64,000 nt of DNA. It comes from Allomyces macrogynus ATCC 38327. Its lineage: Eukaryota; Blastocladiomycota; Blastocladiomycetes; Blastocladiales; Blastocladiaceae. A program made the position numbers and the translations under genes. Where the stretch lies: contig GG745338.1 in the NCBI GenBank assembly GCA_000151295.1, positions 367,334-431,333 on the forward strand, read 5' to 3'. Under the pieces are notes generated by a model. That model did not search any database and had not been told where the DNA came from. It saw only the letters and a program-made list of their open reading frames with translations. This document shows positions 10,908 through 23,959 of this stretch, piece by piece (position 1 is the first letter of the stretch; each line of letters begins with the position of its first letter).

Positions 10908-13900
10908 ATGTCGTCCAGCAACCTGAGTGCCGCCGGCGGGCTCGGCGGAGCCCCCGGCAGCGGCACCATGCCTGCCCCGCGAAACTTGCCGCGGCACCCG
11001 AGCGCCGTGCAGATGCCAAATACCATTGCCGAGAACCTCGACCTCTTGATCCGCCGCTTTGTCGCCCGCCCGGAGCCTGACTCGGGCTTTTACTCGGCCA
11101 TGGCCGGCACCTCATCCATGGCAGCTGGGAACGACAGTCCGGCACCTGACGACGACCCAAGGCTCGCGCGCCTGCGGAACCGCTGCATGCGCATTCTCGG
11201 CAGGTATTTGTTGCGAAGGTGAAAATTGCGAGCTACGTGACCGAAGGGCTAATCGGACGCTGCACGGCCGCCAGTCGCATCGCCGCGCCAGCGTTGCACA
11301 ACGAAACGGTCGTGGCCGACCTGATCAAGAAGAAACGTATGGTGGCGGTGGTTCTCAGTGTTCTTAAGGTTCGCACGCTGCCCGTGGCCAACCTGACGCG
11401 ACGTCTCGTTGGCACTAGTCGCGACCAGCTCGTCCACGGCCACGCGCGCGCTTCGCTTTTCGTACCTGGTCGGCCAGCTGCAGAGGGTGAGCTCTCCTGT
11501 TCCCTTGGGCATCCGCTCAGCCGATCTCCCTCCTCATGCCCGGCTCGCACGGCATAGAACCCCAAAGTTACGCGCAAATGGGCCATTCTGTACTTTCTGC
11601 ACGCCGTCGCGCAGCAAGTCGAGCAGACCGACGACTCGGCGGTACGGATTACGACTGTTGTTCACGGTTTTGCGCTTCTCCCACGAAGTGCTCATCGACG
11701 CGCCAACTAGGTCGAGATCCCGCTCAGCAGTCTGAGCACATCGCAACTCGCACTTCCGTTTACGCAATCGCGCGGGATCACGCCCACCTCGTCACAGGCT
11801 GCACTCGACATCCCGAACGTGACGCAGACTTCGCTAGCGCCGGCAAGAGGGCCGAATCGCACCAAGTCACGGTTCGATACCGTGACCGAGGCCGAATGTC
11901 TGTCTCTCTCTCTTTCTCTGCTGGTTTCGACCAACGCCCAACTTACTCCCGTTATCATGTAGCCTCTTACGCTATCCCAGAAGCCGCCATCATCCAGGAC
12001 CTGTTATTCGTGCTGCAGGGCGTCGACGGCAAGCTCATCAAGTGGGACGAGAAGGAAGGGTACAAGCTCGTCTCATCTGAAGGGTTCTCGCACCCGGTCA
12101 AGGCCATCACGCAGCAAATCAGCGAAGTCGGGTCGCTCTACCGCGGCCTCGAAATACGACTCGCGCCGGGCGTTGCCCAACCACGAGGGCTTGTGGGCCA
12201 GTCGCTGTGCGCCGCGCTGCAAGCCGAGCTCGCCAACTACTACCGTCTCGTGGCCGTGCTGGAGACCGCCGCGGGCCAGCCGGGCGCGCAGGGCCTGACT
12301 TTGCGCCGCCTGCTGCACTGGAGCGCCGAGCCGACGCAGCGGCTCCGGCTCATGTCGGCCATGGTCACCACGACCTGGGAACAGCGCGGTGGGCTCGCCG
12401 TCACGTCGGTGCACTCGTACCTGCACCACGGCGACCCGGTCGTGCAGGCGTTCACGACGCACATTCTGCGCACGATTTGCCAGCCGCTCTTCGGTATGGT
12501 GCGGCGGTGGGTCTACGAGGGCGACCTGGTCGATCCGCACGAAGAGTTTTTCATCAAGTCAGACCCGGAGATTCGCGACGACCACGAGCACTGGTGGAAA
12601 AAGAAGTACCAAATGCGGCACGAAATGACGCCCAGCTTTATTGACAAGACGCTCGCCAAGAAGATCTACTTGATTGGGAAATCGCTCAACTTTTTGCGGT
12701 TTCGCGCGCGCGATCACGAGTGGGTCGCGATGCGCAGCCAGCTCGGCGCGCGCGCCGTCGGGATCGAGTACGGCGACTTGCACTTGTTTGAGACGAGTAT
12801 CGACGCGGCGTTCCGCATCACGGCCGACCGGCTCGTGTCAAGGCTGCTCGGCGAGTTCCGGCTTAAGGACCACTTCTTGGCGCTGAAAAAGTACTTGCTG
12901 CTCGGCCAGGGCGACTTTATTCAGTGCCTGCTCGAGGGGCTGAGGTACGTTTGCACTGCTTCCGTTTTTCGAACCGCGCGGCCGTGTTTCCCGCTCACTC
13001 ACCGACCTGATTCTCATGCGCAGCGCACACCTCAACAAGCCCGCGTCGACGCTCTACCGGCACCACCTGACGTCGGTCCTGGAGCAATCCATCCGGTCGT
13101 CTAACGCGCAATATGAGGACCCGGACATCTTACGCCGACTCGACGTGCGGTTGCAGCAGCACGCGGCGGGCGACGTCGGGTGGGACGTGTTCAGCGTCGA
13201 CTACCACGTGGACGCGCCCATCAACACGGTCATCTCGCCCTACGCGCTCGTGCAGTACCAGAAATTGTCCAACTTTTTGTGGAACCTCAAGCGCGCCGAA
13301 TCCGTCCTCGCGCGCGGGTGGTCCGACCACGCGTTTGCGACGCGACGCGAAGCCACGACCATGCGTGCCGCGCGCAAGGCCATGGCGCCGCGCGGGTCCG
13401 GCGCGGCTGCAGCCGCCGCACACGCGCTCGACCGCGCTGGTGGAGTCCGCGGTCTGCGGTCCGCCGCGTCGACGCCCAACATGGCTGCACACGTCACGGG
13501 CCCCGTGGTCCCCGGCGGGATCTCGCCGCGCGTCAAGCGCGAACTGCATCTCGGGCACGTGCTGTGGTCGGAAATGACGCACTTCGTCTACCAGCTGCAG
13601 TACTACTATGTGTTTGAGGTGGTCGAGGTCGGGTGGTCGGAACTCATGCAGGAGATTGACAAGCCCGGGATCGACCTGGACATGCTGATTGCCGCACACC
13701 ACAAGTACCTGAACCGGCTCGCGACGCGGGGGTTCGTCATGCAGGCCGCGCCGGCCGTGACGTCGACATTGGGCGATAGCAGTGCGCCGCCGTCGGCGGC
13801 CGCGTCGTCGTCGGGCTTGTTCCCGGCGGCGCTCGTACCGGCGAGCGCGTCGGGCGAAACGACGCTGTTGGACCGGTTCATGCGCATCTTTAACCAGATC

Positions 13901-14591
13901 AGCGTGATCCGGCGCGGGCTCGGGCAGCTGCACGAGTATGCCGATCGCGAGGCCGACGAGTGGCGCGCCGAGCAGCAGCTCAGGCACCGCAAGCACTGGT
14001 CGCTGGATCGTGGGCTCGGTGGGGGCGTCGAGGATATGCCGCGGTCGGCGAGACCGAATGCGCGGTCGTTCAAGGATATCACCGACACTATTGCGAGGGC
14101 GCGCGAGACGTTCAAGGTACGCTGAATTGTTTTGACTGTTCTGGTGGAGCACCAGAGAGACTCACGCATATGATATCCCCCGCGATCAGAGCTTGGTCGG
14201 CGAGATTCTCGGCGAGCTGTCGACGCACGCCGACGAGCACCTGCGCAACCTCGCCGTGCGGCTCAACTTCAACGAGCACTACCAGCTCGCGCAGGCGCCC
14301 GTGCAGAAACTCGTCGACATGAACGTCTACCGGCCGGCGTCGGCGCTCTCGTCGGCCGCACCGAGCCCGAACGTCGGCGGTGGTGGAGGTGGGGGTGGCG
14401 CGTCGCCCAAGTTCGGACCACCACCACCGAGCTCATCCTCATCTAGCATGCCGGCACGGTCGCGATCCATGTCGGCGGCGCAGGCGATTTTGCAAGGGCA
14501 TGCTGGGAGCATCGAGATGCCGCTCGCCCCGCCGACACCGGAGGTGCGCAGGATGGTGCCGCGCGCAGCGAGTGACCGCGGACCGGCGTAA
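10908..14591 (+). CDS. TUBGCP3: Gamma-tubulin complex component 3 (GCP3/Spc98)
   Basis: GCP3 pairs with GCP2 and gamma-tubulin to nucleate microtubules at basal bodies and spindle poles. Exon 1 (10908-11203) ends in LRNRCMRILG and joins exon 2 at 11275 (SRIAAPALHNETVVADLIKK). Further introns follow, with one exon giving RKWAILYFLHAVAQQVEQ. The Grip1 region begins at AAIIQDLLFVLQGVDGKLIK (about 11988) and includes LVGQSLCAALQAELANYYRL, LTLRRLLHWSAEPTQRL and MVRRWVYEGDLVDPHEEFF. The Grip2 (gamma-tubulin-binding) region follows the intron near 12943: YQKLSNFLWNLKRAESVL and MTHFVYQLQYYYVFEVVEVG. A last exon after about 14190 ends in a poly-Gly/poly-Ser tail (14370-14450) and a stop at 14589. An alanine-rich insert near 13370-13500 is not in animal GCP3. 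Joins between 11330 and 11980 are approximate. Confidence 0.85.
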
Positions 14592-15548
14592 CGAGGGTGG
14601 GGAGAGGGGAGGCAGGGGCTCTATGTGGAGTGGAGGAGATGCACGACGAGCTGATGTAAATTAATATTGGGATCGGCGTGGAACTCGACCCAGACGGGCT
14701 TGTCGCTGGCAACGTTTGGAGTTCGTGCCTTGTGCTGTCGAGCCGCAACGCAAAGCCGCGTGGCAAACTGCAAAGGTGCACCGCGCCGAAACGACCACTG
14801 CGAGTGCGCGGCTCGCACTCGGTCCGGCCTCTGCTTCTCGACAACTTCATCGTCCCCTGTCGGCGACCACTACCGGTCCCCGGCCTCTTCCCCGACACCA
14901 GCAATACTTGCTGCAAACGTTTCTTTTACCAAGCGTCCGTGCAGCGGCCCAGCCGTTACACGAGCAACAGCGCGCACGACCGTCAGCCCTGCTGCAATCA
15001 TCACGGCTTTCAACTGCTCCCGCTCGGACGACAGCGTCGATACTCGACGACAAGCACCCGGTTCTCTTGAACCGTCACTTTGCACTGGTTCGCCAGTCCT
15101 GGGCATCGGCAAGTGGACGCATCCATTCAGCCGTCGTCACTCGTCAGCACCGAACGCATTGCCTGGCCGTGATCCGGCTCCAGCTGAGTGCAGGTAATTC
15201 CCGACCCGCCCGCTCTGATTGTGCCAGCCAGAGGTGCCGCTCTTCCTGTGTTCCGAGTACGGGCGGGGTTCTCGCCGTGGTCATGGTTGGCTTGCTCCGG
15301 GCCACCTTTCCCCGCGCTGATCTTCGGGGCGCAGAGCAGCTGCAGCCGCACCTGTTCGCCCCGAAACGTACTGCTCCAGGACCAGCAACTGACGGCTGTG
15401 CTCCCTGCTCCTTCGTCTTGCTTTCCCCCGCGTCCCCGTTCTTGTTCGATACGACGCACACCACGAATGACGCGTCCATTGCGCCCGGTCGCACTACCAG
15501 TTCCGCGCGCTCTTTCCCTTCCCCACCTCCCTACGACGCGTTCTTGCC
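14592..15548. other. Intergenic, no gene recognised
   Basis: About 950 bp between GCP3 and the VAC8-like gene. Frames are open on both strands but have shadow-type composition and no recognisable motifs. It probably contains the 5' leader and promoter of the downstream gene. Confidence 0.4.
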
Positions 15549-18342
15549 ATGGGCGTCACCTCTAGCCAAGTTGAGACGCTGGCGCCGCCACCGCCCGAGC
15601 CCGTCGCATCGACAGCATGGACGTGCTGCGGCCTGACAGCATGCTGCCCCTCGCTGTCACGCGACGACCGGTCGCGCAAACTCTACGACCAGCTCGCAAC
15701 GGACCCGCGCGAGGCCGAGCGCAATGCGATTGCAGAGGTGTTTTCGTATGTTGAGTGTACGTGCATCCCTGCCTACCTTCGAGCTTTGGACGTGGATGGG
15801 GCAACTGATGCGGTTCGTTGGCCGATTGTAGCGCTGCCGTTTTTTGCCGACTATGCCGGCGCGACGGGCCCGTTGCTCGAGCACCCGCCGAGCGATTTCT
15901 TCCAGGGCGAGCTGCTCGAGGTGCTCAACGTCTTGCAGTCGGACGCAACGGATATCCCGAGCGGGCGCGCTGCCGCGTTGATTTTGGCCAATGTGACGGA
16001 ACGGGGTACGTGCTGCGTTGTTTTTGCATTGTGACGTGGTCCCGGCTCAGCCTAACTAACCCAATTTCATTTGGCCTTGGCAGAACCTCTGGTCGTCAAC
16101 GAGACGGTCGTTGACATTTTGACATCGCTGCTCGGGTTCGAGGACGACGAGGTGCAGCGAGCAGCAAGTGCTGCGCTGGGCAACTTGGCCGTTGTTGGTA
16201 CGCTTTGGCTGGCTCTAGATGACGTTGTGCGCGAGCGACTCACCTCATTGCCGCTCTGTAGCCGAAAACAAGCCGAGCATTGTCACCGACGACATTGTCT
16301 TGCGGCTCTTGGCGCTGACCGAGTCGCAGAGCATCGAGGTGCAGTGCAATGCTGTGGGCTGCATCACCAATTTCCTGACCGACGACGAGACCAAGTCGCA
16401 CATCACGACGCCGGCGCTCGTGACGAGCCTGATTTCGCTGACGCAGGCCGACGACGTGCGCGTCGCGCGCAACGCGACGGGCGCGCTGCTCAACCTGACG
16501 CACTCGGCCACGCACCGCGCCATGCTCGTCGAGCCCGACGTCGACGCGCTCCACGAGACGGGCGCGGAACCCGCCGTCGATGCCCTTGCCGCGTTAATCG
16601 ACCTGCTCCGGCGGCACCAGGACCCGGAAGTCGTCTACTACGCGACGACGGCCGTGTCGAACCTGGCCGTCGACGCGTCGACGCGCGCGCGGCTCACCGA
16701 CTTTGACCGGTACGCGTCGCTGACGCCGACGCTCGTCGGCCATCTGAGCCCGCCAACGCCTCTGCGGCTGCAGACGCAGGCAGCACTAGCGCTGCGCAAC
16801 TTGGCGTCAGCGACCGTCTTCCAGAACCTGATTGTGCACTCGTCGGCACTGAGTGTCCTGATCGCGCACGCGCGGTCCGAGTACCCGCCACTGCGGCTCG
16901 CGGCGGCCGCATGTTTGCGCAACCTGTCGATCTGTGACGCTTTGCCCGCGCGGCTCGCGAGTTTGGGGTTGCAAGATACGTTTGTGAACGTGCTCTTGGC
17001 GCTCGTCTCCGATCGTGGGATCGTGCAGTCGAACCTGGTCAAGCAGTTGCTCGTCACGGACGGGACCGTCTTGACGAGGCAGGTGACCGACGAGATTCGG
17101 CTGCATGCGGCATCAACGCTGCGCAACTTGGCTGCGGCTGACCGCGATTACAAGGTCCGGATTCTGCGGCTCGGCGCGCTCGATACTTTCCGCCGCGTCT
17201 TGCTCATGCCGGCGTCGTCGGGGATGCCGCCGGAAACGCCCACACGGACCAACTCGCTCGTGGTCGCTGAAACGACGCCGCTGCTCGGCGCGCTCGTCGA
17301 GGATCCGGGACCCGCGGGCGACGCAATGGACCCGGAAGTGTATATCGTGAACGCGGCCGTGCAGTGCGAGATTGGCGCGGCGATGGCCGTGCTCGCGACC
17401 GACGACAAGTGCCGCGCCGAGATGCTGCACCCGGCACAGGGCCACGTCGTGCCTTTGCTCGAGTACCTGTGCCGGATCCCGCCAAGCTTGGCGGTCGCGA
17501 TGCACGACGACGGGAACCGGGACCTCGATGCCCTCATGCCCGACAGTCTCGATCCGGACATGGAAGGGTCGATCGAGGTGCTGGCCAACGGCGTCGCCGC
17601 ACTCGCGAATCTCGCGCAGCGGCCGACCGATATCGAGTCCCTCGCACACGCGCTCGTTGGGTCGCTCTACCGCCCGCCGTCGCCGCTCGGACACGGGCAC
17701 CCGCACCGGAGTATCTTGCGCAACTCGACGGCGTCGTCGCACGGGTCGAGCACGACGGCCGCGTCAACGACGCCCATGTCCCCGCTGGTCGCGGCGCTCG
17801 CCGCGCTCCTGCGGTTCGACGACTGGACATTGCGGCACCTTGCATTGCATGCGATTGTGCAGTTGCTTGACCTCGGCGACGTGCGCATTCTGCGCGCACT
17901 GCGCCCGCTCCTGCCGTTGCTCCCGCACGCCGCGCCGCCGGCACCGCCATCCCTTCCCGGTGCTGCGCCGGGGGCCGGCGGACGCCGCGCGTCGGCGTCG
18001 TCCGGGTCGACATTGCGTGTACCGTCGCGCGCGGCCGATAGGCCAAAGTCGGCCGGTGCCGAGCCGGCAGCAGCCAACGGTGACAACTCAGCACAACAGC
18101 AGCAGCCGGCCGAGTTCGAGGTGATGGTCGCGTCCGGCAGTGTCCCGCCGAGCGGCGAGGCGTCGGCCGAGGACTTGCACGCTGACGAGCCCGCAGCAGC
18201 AGCACAAAGACAAGCCCAGGCGCAGGCGCAGGCCGAGGCCGATGCGGCAGCGAACCGCAGCAGTCATTACAGTGTTGCGTCGCAGATGAACGAGGTGCGC
18301 CGGTTGACGGAACGGATTCGCGCGATTTATGATTTGGTGTAG
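15549..18342 (+). CDS. VAC8: Vac8-like armadillo-repeat vacuolar protein
   Basis: Vac8 is a lipid-anchored vacuole-membrane scaffold for vacuole inheritance, homotypic fusion and autophagy. Exons 15549-15756, 15832-16005, 16084-16197 and 16262-18342 give 858 residues. The N-terminus starts MGVTSS, a good N-myristoylation context, and has clustered cysteines ([10 protein letters not shown]) fit for palmitoylation, as in yeast Vac8. Armadillo repeats follow, each with an L-x-N-L/I helix: [80 protein letters not shown] and [10 protein letters not shown]. The C-terminal third (from about 17650) is longer than in yeast and carries serine/threonine, proline and glutamine/alanine-rich stretches ([21 protein letters not shown]). 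Its function is unknown. The four-exon frame is continuous. Confidence 0.85.
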
Positions 18343-18420
18343 GGAGCCGAGATGAGATGGGAATTTGCTGAATTGAGGTTTGGTTGGTTGGTGTTTGTGG
18401 TTTTGCGTGCCCGCTCGCCG

Positions 18421-18478
18421 TTGACGTTCTTTCTCTGCCCTGTTCTTTCTTGACGTTCTTTCTCTGCCCTGTTCATTC
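18421..18478. repeat. Two tandem copies of a 29-bp unit
   Basis: The unit TTGACGTTCTTTCTCTGCCC, continued for nine more bases, starts at 18421 and again at 18450 with one substitution. It lies in the 3' flank of the VAC8-like gene. Confidence 0.85.
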
Positions 18479-18544
18479 TTTCTTTCCCTCCCCACAAGCA
18501 GTTGTGCGGTAAATTTTGGCGACCATCACGAATCAATACAGGTT

Positions 18545-18570
18545 GGATTCGATTCGATTCGATTCGATTG
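18545..18570. repeat. (GATTC)5 microsatellite
   Basis: Five perfect copies of a GATTC pentamer lie just beyond the HIS6 stop codon, in the gap between two convergent genes. Confidence 0.9.
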
Positions 18571-18582
18571 CGACATTGCTCC

Positions 18583-19850
18583 TTAGTCGCGCGGGTGCGC
18601 CTGGTTCCATGCAATGCACTCGTCGAGCGCGACGCCTGACCCGCCGAAAATATCGAGCGCACTGCTCCGAAAACGCGCTGTGAGTTGGCGTGCTTGCTTT
18701 TCGGGAACCACAGGGGGAGAGCGCACCTGCCAAACGTCAAGTCGACCTTCCCACCGCTCAGGTCGTGCACGAGCTGCAAGTCGGCAATCGACCGCGCGCC
18801 GCCGGCATAGGTCACGGGGATCGTGCACCACGCGCCGAGGCACCGCACGAGATCGGCGTCGATGCCCTGGCACAGACCTTCCACGTCGGCCGCGTGGATC
18901 AGGAACTCGCTGTGGATGAGGGTTCGTGAGCGGAGTACGGATGGGTGGAGAGGTGAAAGCGGAGGAGATAGCGCGTACCTGCAGTACGCGGAAAGGCGGT
19001 CCAGGGTGTCTGGATTGCGTGCATGGGCACGACGTCAGGGAACAGAGATGGTGGAGAACATAAGAGCAGCAGAACGAACCCTTGTTGACGTGCAGGTCGG
19101 TCAACTTGGTCCACTTGTCCATAGCCACGATCCACTGGTCGCCGCGCCGGCGACAGCTATCAAACGTGTTTGTGAGCGGTTTTTGTTATTCGACTGGTTC
19201 ATCCCAACCAGGCCATGTGGCACCGCGCGTACCTCAAATCCACGACGAGCCGGTCGCGGCCAATCGCGCTCGACAGTGCACGAAGCCGGTCCTCTGTAAA
19301 CTTGCTATCGACAAAGAGCCACGACGTGACAATTACCTGCTTGGCGCCGCGGTCGAGCCACAGCTGCGCGTTGTCAAGCGAGATGCCGCCGCCGACCTGC
19401 AAACCGTCTTCCAAGCCGTGAGCCGCGTGCGAACGCAGTCGGTTTGGCGTTCAAACCGGCACAGACGTACTTGGCCACGTTTGCAGTGCGCTCGCTGCCG
19501 CCTCGTCGTTGCCCGGACCGAGCTTGATGACGTGCGCGCCATGCAGACCGTGCTTGCGGTAGAGCTCGGCGTAGTGGCTCGCAGAGTGGCTGTCCAAACG
19601 GAGCACAGCGTCAGCACTACTGTGCGTGATGATGGATGGTGGAGCGTGTGGCGGAACGTGCATACTTGGACACGAAATTAGTCTTGAGCGCGTTTGGGTC
19701 GCGGTCGTCGAGCGTGCCGCCGACGATTTGCTTGACTTGGCCGTTATGCAAGTCGATACAGGGGCGGAAATGGCTGGCAAACTGGCGCATCGCCAGTGTT
19801 TCCGGCCGAGTGCCGGACTTGAGCAGGTTCGACTCGGTGGTGGTGCTCAT
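18583..19850 (-). CDS. HIS6: ProFAR isomerase (HisA-type, fungal His6)
   Basis: This TIM-barrel enzyme carries out the Amadori isomerisation of ProFAR to PRFAR, step four of histidine biosynthesis. Starting from the ATG at 19850, the blocks match yeast His6 in order: [18 protein letters not shown] (catalytic Asp in CIDLHNG), [12 protein letters not shown], then after an intron [19 protein letters not shown] and [110 protein letters not shown], stop at 18583. At least four or five short introns separate these blocks (for example near 19620-19675, 19400-19470, 19130-19215, 18920-19080 and 18665-18735). Exact joins were not all verified. The eukaryotic enzyme lacks a fused HisF, as expected. Confidence 0.85.
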
Positions 19851-20289
19851 GGCGTTGGAAAGGGGTGAAGAGAGGTTGCCGAGGAGCGAACAGGCGCGTG
19901 CTGCTCGTCGGGAACGATTTTGCTGGTGGTGGTCGGCAAAGTGCTGGCCGCGATCATGGTTGGAGCTCGTTGGAGTTGGTGGAATGAATGAATGGTCGGC
20001 GAAAGGAAAATACAGTCGCGCTTGTCACATGCGTGACTCAGGCGTTTCCGAAGCCAGCATCACTCCTTCCTGCAGCCAGGAAGCCTGCTGGGCCGCGCCA
20101 GAATATTAAACATGGACCAAACCACCTCGCCTTCTATTGATGTATGGAGTAAAAAAGCTATAGGACACATGAACAAAGGATAAACTCCACCGGCGAAGAC
20201 GGCCGCCAGTGGGGGCTCAAAATGACAAACGATCAACCAACGATCAATCAATGATCAAATAACGGACGAGCGACAGCGGCAGCACCGTC
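19851..20289. other. Intergenic between HIS6 and the GPCR gene
   Basis: No gene is seen. It should contain the HIS6 promoter and the GPCR 3' untranslated region; AT content rises towards 20100-20280. Confidence 0.4.
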
Positions 20290-23200
20290 CTACTTTTTGC
20301 CCGCGCCGACGTACGCACCAATCTGCGACTGGAACTGGCTCGTCGCGTTGTTGTTGCTGGCCATGCCGACGCCGCCCGAGAATGCGAGACTGCGCGCGCC
20401 AAACGTGTTCGGGTTGCCGACGCCTGGGTGCGTGCCGAGATTCGAGACGCCGTTGTTCGACGACTTGTTGGCTGACGATTTTGACATGATCAGGCAATGA
20501 ACCGAGAGCGCGCGCACCCATTTTTGCTTGTCCTCCTCCTTATTGAATTGAATCAGGTAGGATGTCGTGTCGGCACGAATTTCCAGGCAGATCGGATACG
20601 AAGGGGGGTTAGGATCAAAGGTAATCGAGCGAAGCTTGAACAACTTGCCCGATTCTGTCGAACCCGTATTGCGTGTGAGGGCCAGGTAGCCCTCGAGCGC
20701 GAGGAGCATGACCCGGTTCGTGTGCCACGTCTCAAAGAGCTTGTTCGCGATCTGGAGGGTGGAGAGGGGGGAAAACCACGAATTTGAGCCTTGGCCAGCG
20801 GAAAACGAGCCAAAATCGCGAAATCTCGGGCGTACCTTTACAGGGTACTTTCCGTGCATCGTTTGCGGCTTGCCCGGTAGGTTCTCAGCCGACGAGATGC
20901 CATTGTTGCCCGAGCTCGACGGGTCGTTGCTGAGGGTCATCTTGACGCCCGTGTTGGCCGACTTGGACTTGGCCAGGTGCAGCGCGAGCGCAATGCGCCC
21001 GACGAGGCACGCGTAGGTGAACGCGACGGCATAGCACACGGTGAGGGCCTTGATGTAGGAGGCGCCGAGCGCAAAGTCGCCGCCAATAATGAACAGGAAC
21101 GGCGACACGACGACGGCGCTGAGGAAGATATTTTGCACCTATTGCGAATATTCATCACCGTTTGTTAGCACAGCGAGCACGACACGGCCCAAGGAATCAA
21201 ACCAAAATAACGGCATACCGAGTACATGATGAACACACTCTCGCGGAACTGGCTGTACGCCTTGCGCGTCACAAAAGCAAGATACGCGACCGCCGCGACG
21301 AGCAGTCCATTGTAGACGAGCGAGAGAATGTTGAAAAGCCGGTCCATGCCCGCATTGTCGGCGACGCACTCGTACGTGTCCGACGAAAACGACACAATGT
21401 GCACGCTCTTCTGCGGCGCCAAGAACGTGAACGCGGCGAGCATGCCAATCTGGATCATAATGATCAACGAGCACCCGATCATGAGGTTGACGTTGCTGAG
21501 CTTGTGCAGCTTGCTGAGCGCGGCGTTATCAAAGATCTTGTACAGTCGGTAGGCCTTGGCTGCGACCGCTGACATGGTCAGCTCGAACCCGATCAAAAAG
21601 ATCCACCGCCGCAGCATGCACGTCAACGGTGTCGGCTGGCCGACCCACAGGAACGTGGCACCGAGCACAAAGACGAGACCGGCGCATGTAAGCGAAATGA
21701 ACGGCAGCGACATATGCTTGACTGCGCTGTGATCGCGGTTCATGGTCAGGTACCCTAGCGTGCCGATGATCAAGAGAATCAAGAGGCCGGCCAGGCCCAT
21801 GGTCACGATTGCGCCAATGTCGGTGAAGAGCGGGTACCCGCGCTGCAAGTCAGGTTCGTCCTTGGGCCGCACATTGGTGCCCGAGAAAAACGTCGCGTCG
21901 GCGCGCTTCTCGATCGTCTCGCCCTTCATGTGCACCGTCCAAGCGACTGTGCGCTTCATGTTGTAGAGGTTGATGCTGTTGGAAGGGCGCGAACGGTCAG
22001 CAACGAGCGTCGTAAAGGGCACCAACGACCACGACGCCAATCAAACGTACGCCGAGTAATCCATGACGCGGTCACCATTCTTGTCAAACTCGACGGGGCC
22101 CGACGTCGACGACGTGAACGTCTCCAGGAAGTCGCCAATCTGGTTGTTGCCGTACTTGCGCGCAAGCACGTCCTTTTCCGACGTGGCCTTGACCATTTTG
22201 GCAATCCCGCGCGCGAGTGCCGTCAGGCAATCCTAGAAAACGGAAACCCAGGTGTGAAGCAATCAGAATGAGCCAACGACGTCCTGATGCCAAACCCACG
22301 CAAGCACCACCCACGCACCTTGAACAGCGTCGCGTAAAACAGCGTGTCCGGGCGCTTGAACCGCTGCTGGTAGGCGGCCAAGAAGTCCTTGAACCCGGTG
22401 CCCGACTCGGCCGGAAACATGAAAATCAGGCCGTTCGTGTTCTCCTTGTCCTGGTCTGAGTAGGTCGAGTGGTCTCCCTGTGCCTCAGCGTGAGTAATGG
22501 CCTCGTCGAGCGTCGAGACACCCTCAGACGCGACCCACGCCCAGTCGGCACCAATGACGCCGGCCTTGCGCGCAATGCGCGCGATAGGGATCAGGTCCTC
22601 GTGCAGACCCATGAACACGACGACGCGCACGCCTGACGTGCGAATGCCCTCGACAGCAATGTCGTAGGACCGGCCCGTTGGGTCGCCAGGCGAGTAGGAC
22701 TGCACCGACGCGATGCGCAGGCCCAGGTCGCCGGCCTTTTCGGTAAAGACTTGCTTGATGCCTATATGAGAGGAACGAATGAGGAATAAGCCATTCAATC
22801 ACATCGTGCGTGTTGTCGCGTGTGCGGGTTCCGTACCCTCGCCGTAGTCGTCAGACGACGCCATGATGGCCACGTTTTTCCATCCCATCCCCTTGACGAA
22901 GATCGCGAGCGCGGCACCCTGCGTCTTGTCGGCCTGGTGGTGAAGCAAGAGTGAGTGCCGCGATCAAATGAGCCGCTCACATCCTCGATTGAAAACGCAC
23001 TGGGATCGTCCTGGATGAGGGTAGAGAACAAAGATAATTAGTTAGTCCACTGTTCTGCGCTCGCATTTCGGCGTTCAACGCGAGGTGGGCGACGGACCTG
23101 AAAAAGTATTTGAAGTCGCTCTTGTTGCTGAGTGTGGGCGACGAAGCCGACGCACTGCACTGCCACATTTGGAAGTTGTTGCCGGCGAGAGCTTGCGGAA

Positions 23201-23863
23201 TAACCGCTGCAAAAACGACCAACGGGTGAGCGACAGGTCGCGCGAGAATGGCAACAAAACGTAGTTGCGGCTGCATGGCACCCGGAACGTACTCGATGAC
23301 AAGTAATCGCCGACCATGGCGACCGCGCCGTCCTTGTCGGCTTGGAACATGTTCTTGACACTCGACGACGTCGAATTGTACGAGTCGTACCTAATTCAGA
23401 ACCAAGGTGCCCGCGACGATCAGTCCGGCGTTCAATCTCCGTTAGATTGTCGTCATTCACGAATAAGGAGCGCACATGAGCATCGAAAACTTGTTGCCGT
23501 TGAAGCTCGACGCGGCCCATTGGTTGACCTCGTCAAACCCCATTTCGAGCGCCTCCTTGATGCCCGTGGCCGAGTACCCGTCGCCAGGCGCTGGTGATGG
23601 GCGATCATGGTCAACAACGTCGTCTGGATGCGGTACGCCTGCTCCGTTGCGGCGATATGCGAATAAATCGTACACGACAAGGGCAGCGACACGGCAATCT
23701 TGAACTCGGTCGCGCCGGCGACAGGTGCCGCGGCGAGCAAAGCGACCGCAATAACGACCATGGCCAGGCCACCGGCCCAGGTCTGGATCAAGCGCGACGC
23801 CGACGGCTCCGCCACTTGCCGCCGTGGCAGCCGCAGGTTGCAGCTGCGGTTGAGGTTTGGCAT
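20290..23863 (-). CDS. Class C (GABA-B-like) GPCR with a C-terminal PH domain
   Basis: Likely start is the ATG at 23863; an in-frame ATG at 23959 is possible. A hydrophobic signal sequence (LAMVVIAVALLAAAPVAGA) precedes a periplasmic-binding-protein-like ligand domain (FKIAVSLPLS, EALEMGFDEVNQWAASSFNG, then FTEKAGDLGLRIASVQSYSP, VRVVVFMGLHEDLIPIARIA). Seven helices follow, beginning IGAIVTMGLAGLLILLIIG. They include the class C cysteine before TM3 (TPLTCMLRRWIFLIGFELTM), one in extracellular loop 2 (SDTYECVADNAG), and a last helix around ALTVCYAVAFTYACLVGRI. After TM7, the tail reads GKYPVK, an intron, IANKLFETWHTNRVMLLALE, GKLFKLRSITFDPNPPSYPI, YLIQFNKEEDKQKWVRAL. That is a PH-domain fold ending in the invariant tryptophan. 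Expected role: nutrient or amino-acid sensing at the plasma membrane, with the PH domain binding phosphoinositides or partners. About eight introns; joins approximate. Confidence 0.8.
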
Positions 23864-23959
23864 GGTGCGGATCGCAGTCGGGTCGTCGTTCGTAGAGCAC
23901 CGGATGATTGTGTCGACCGAGTCTTGCTGGATCAGCGCTATCGAGGCGGAGCCGCGCAA

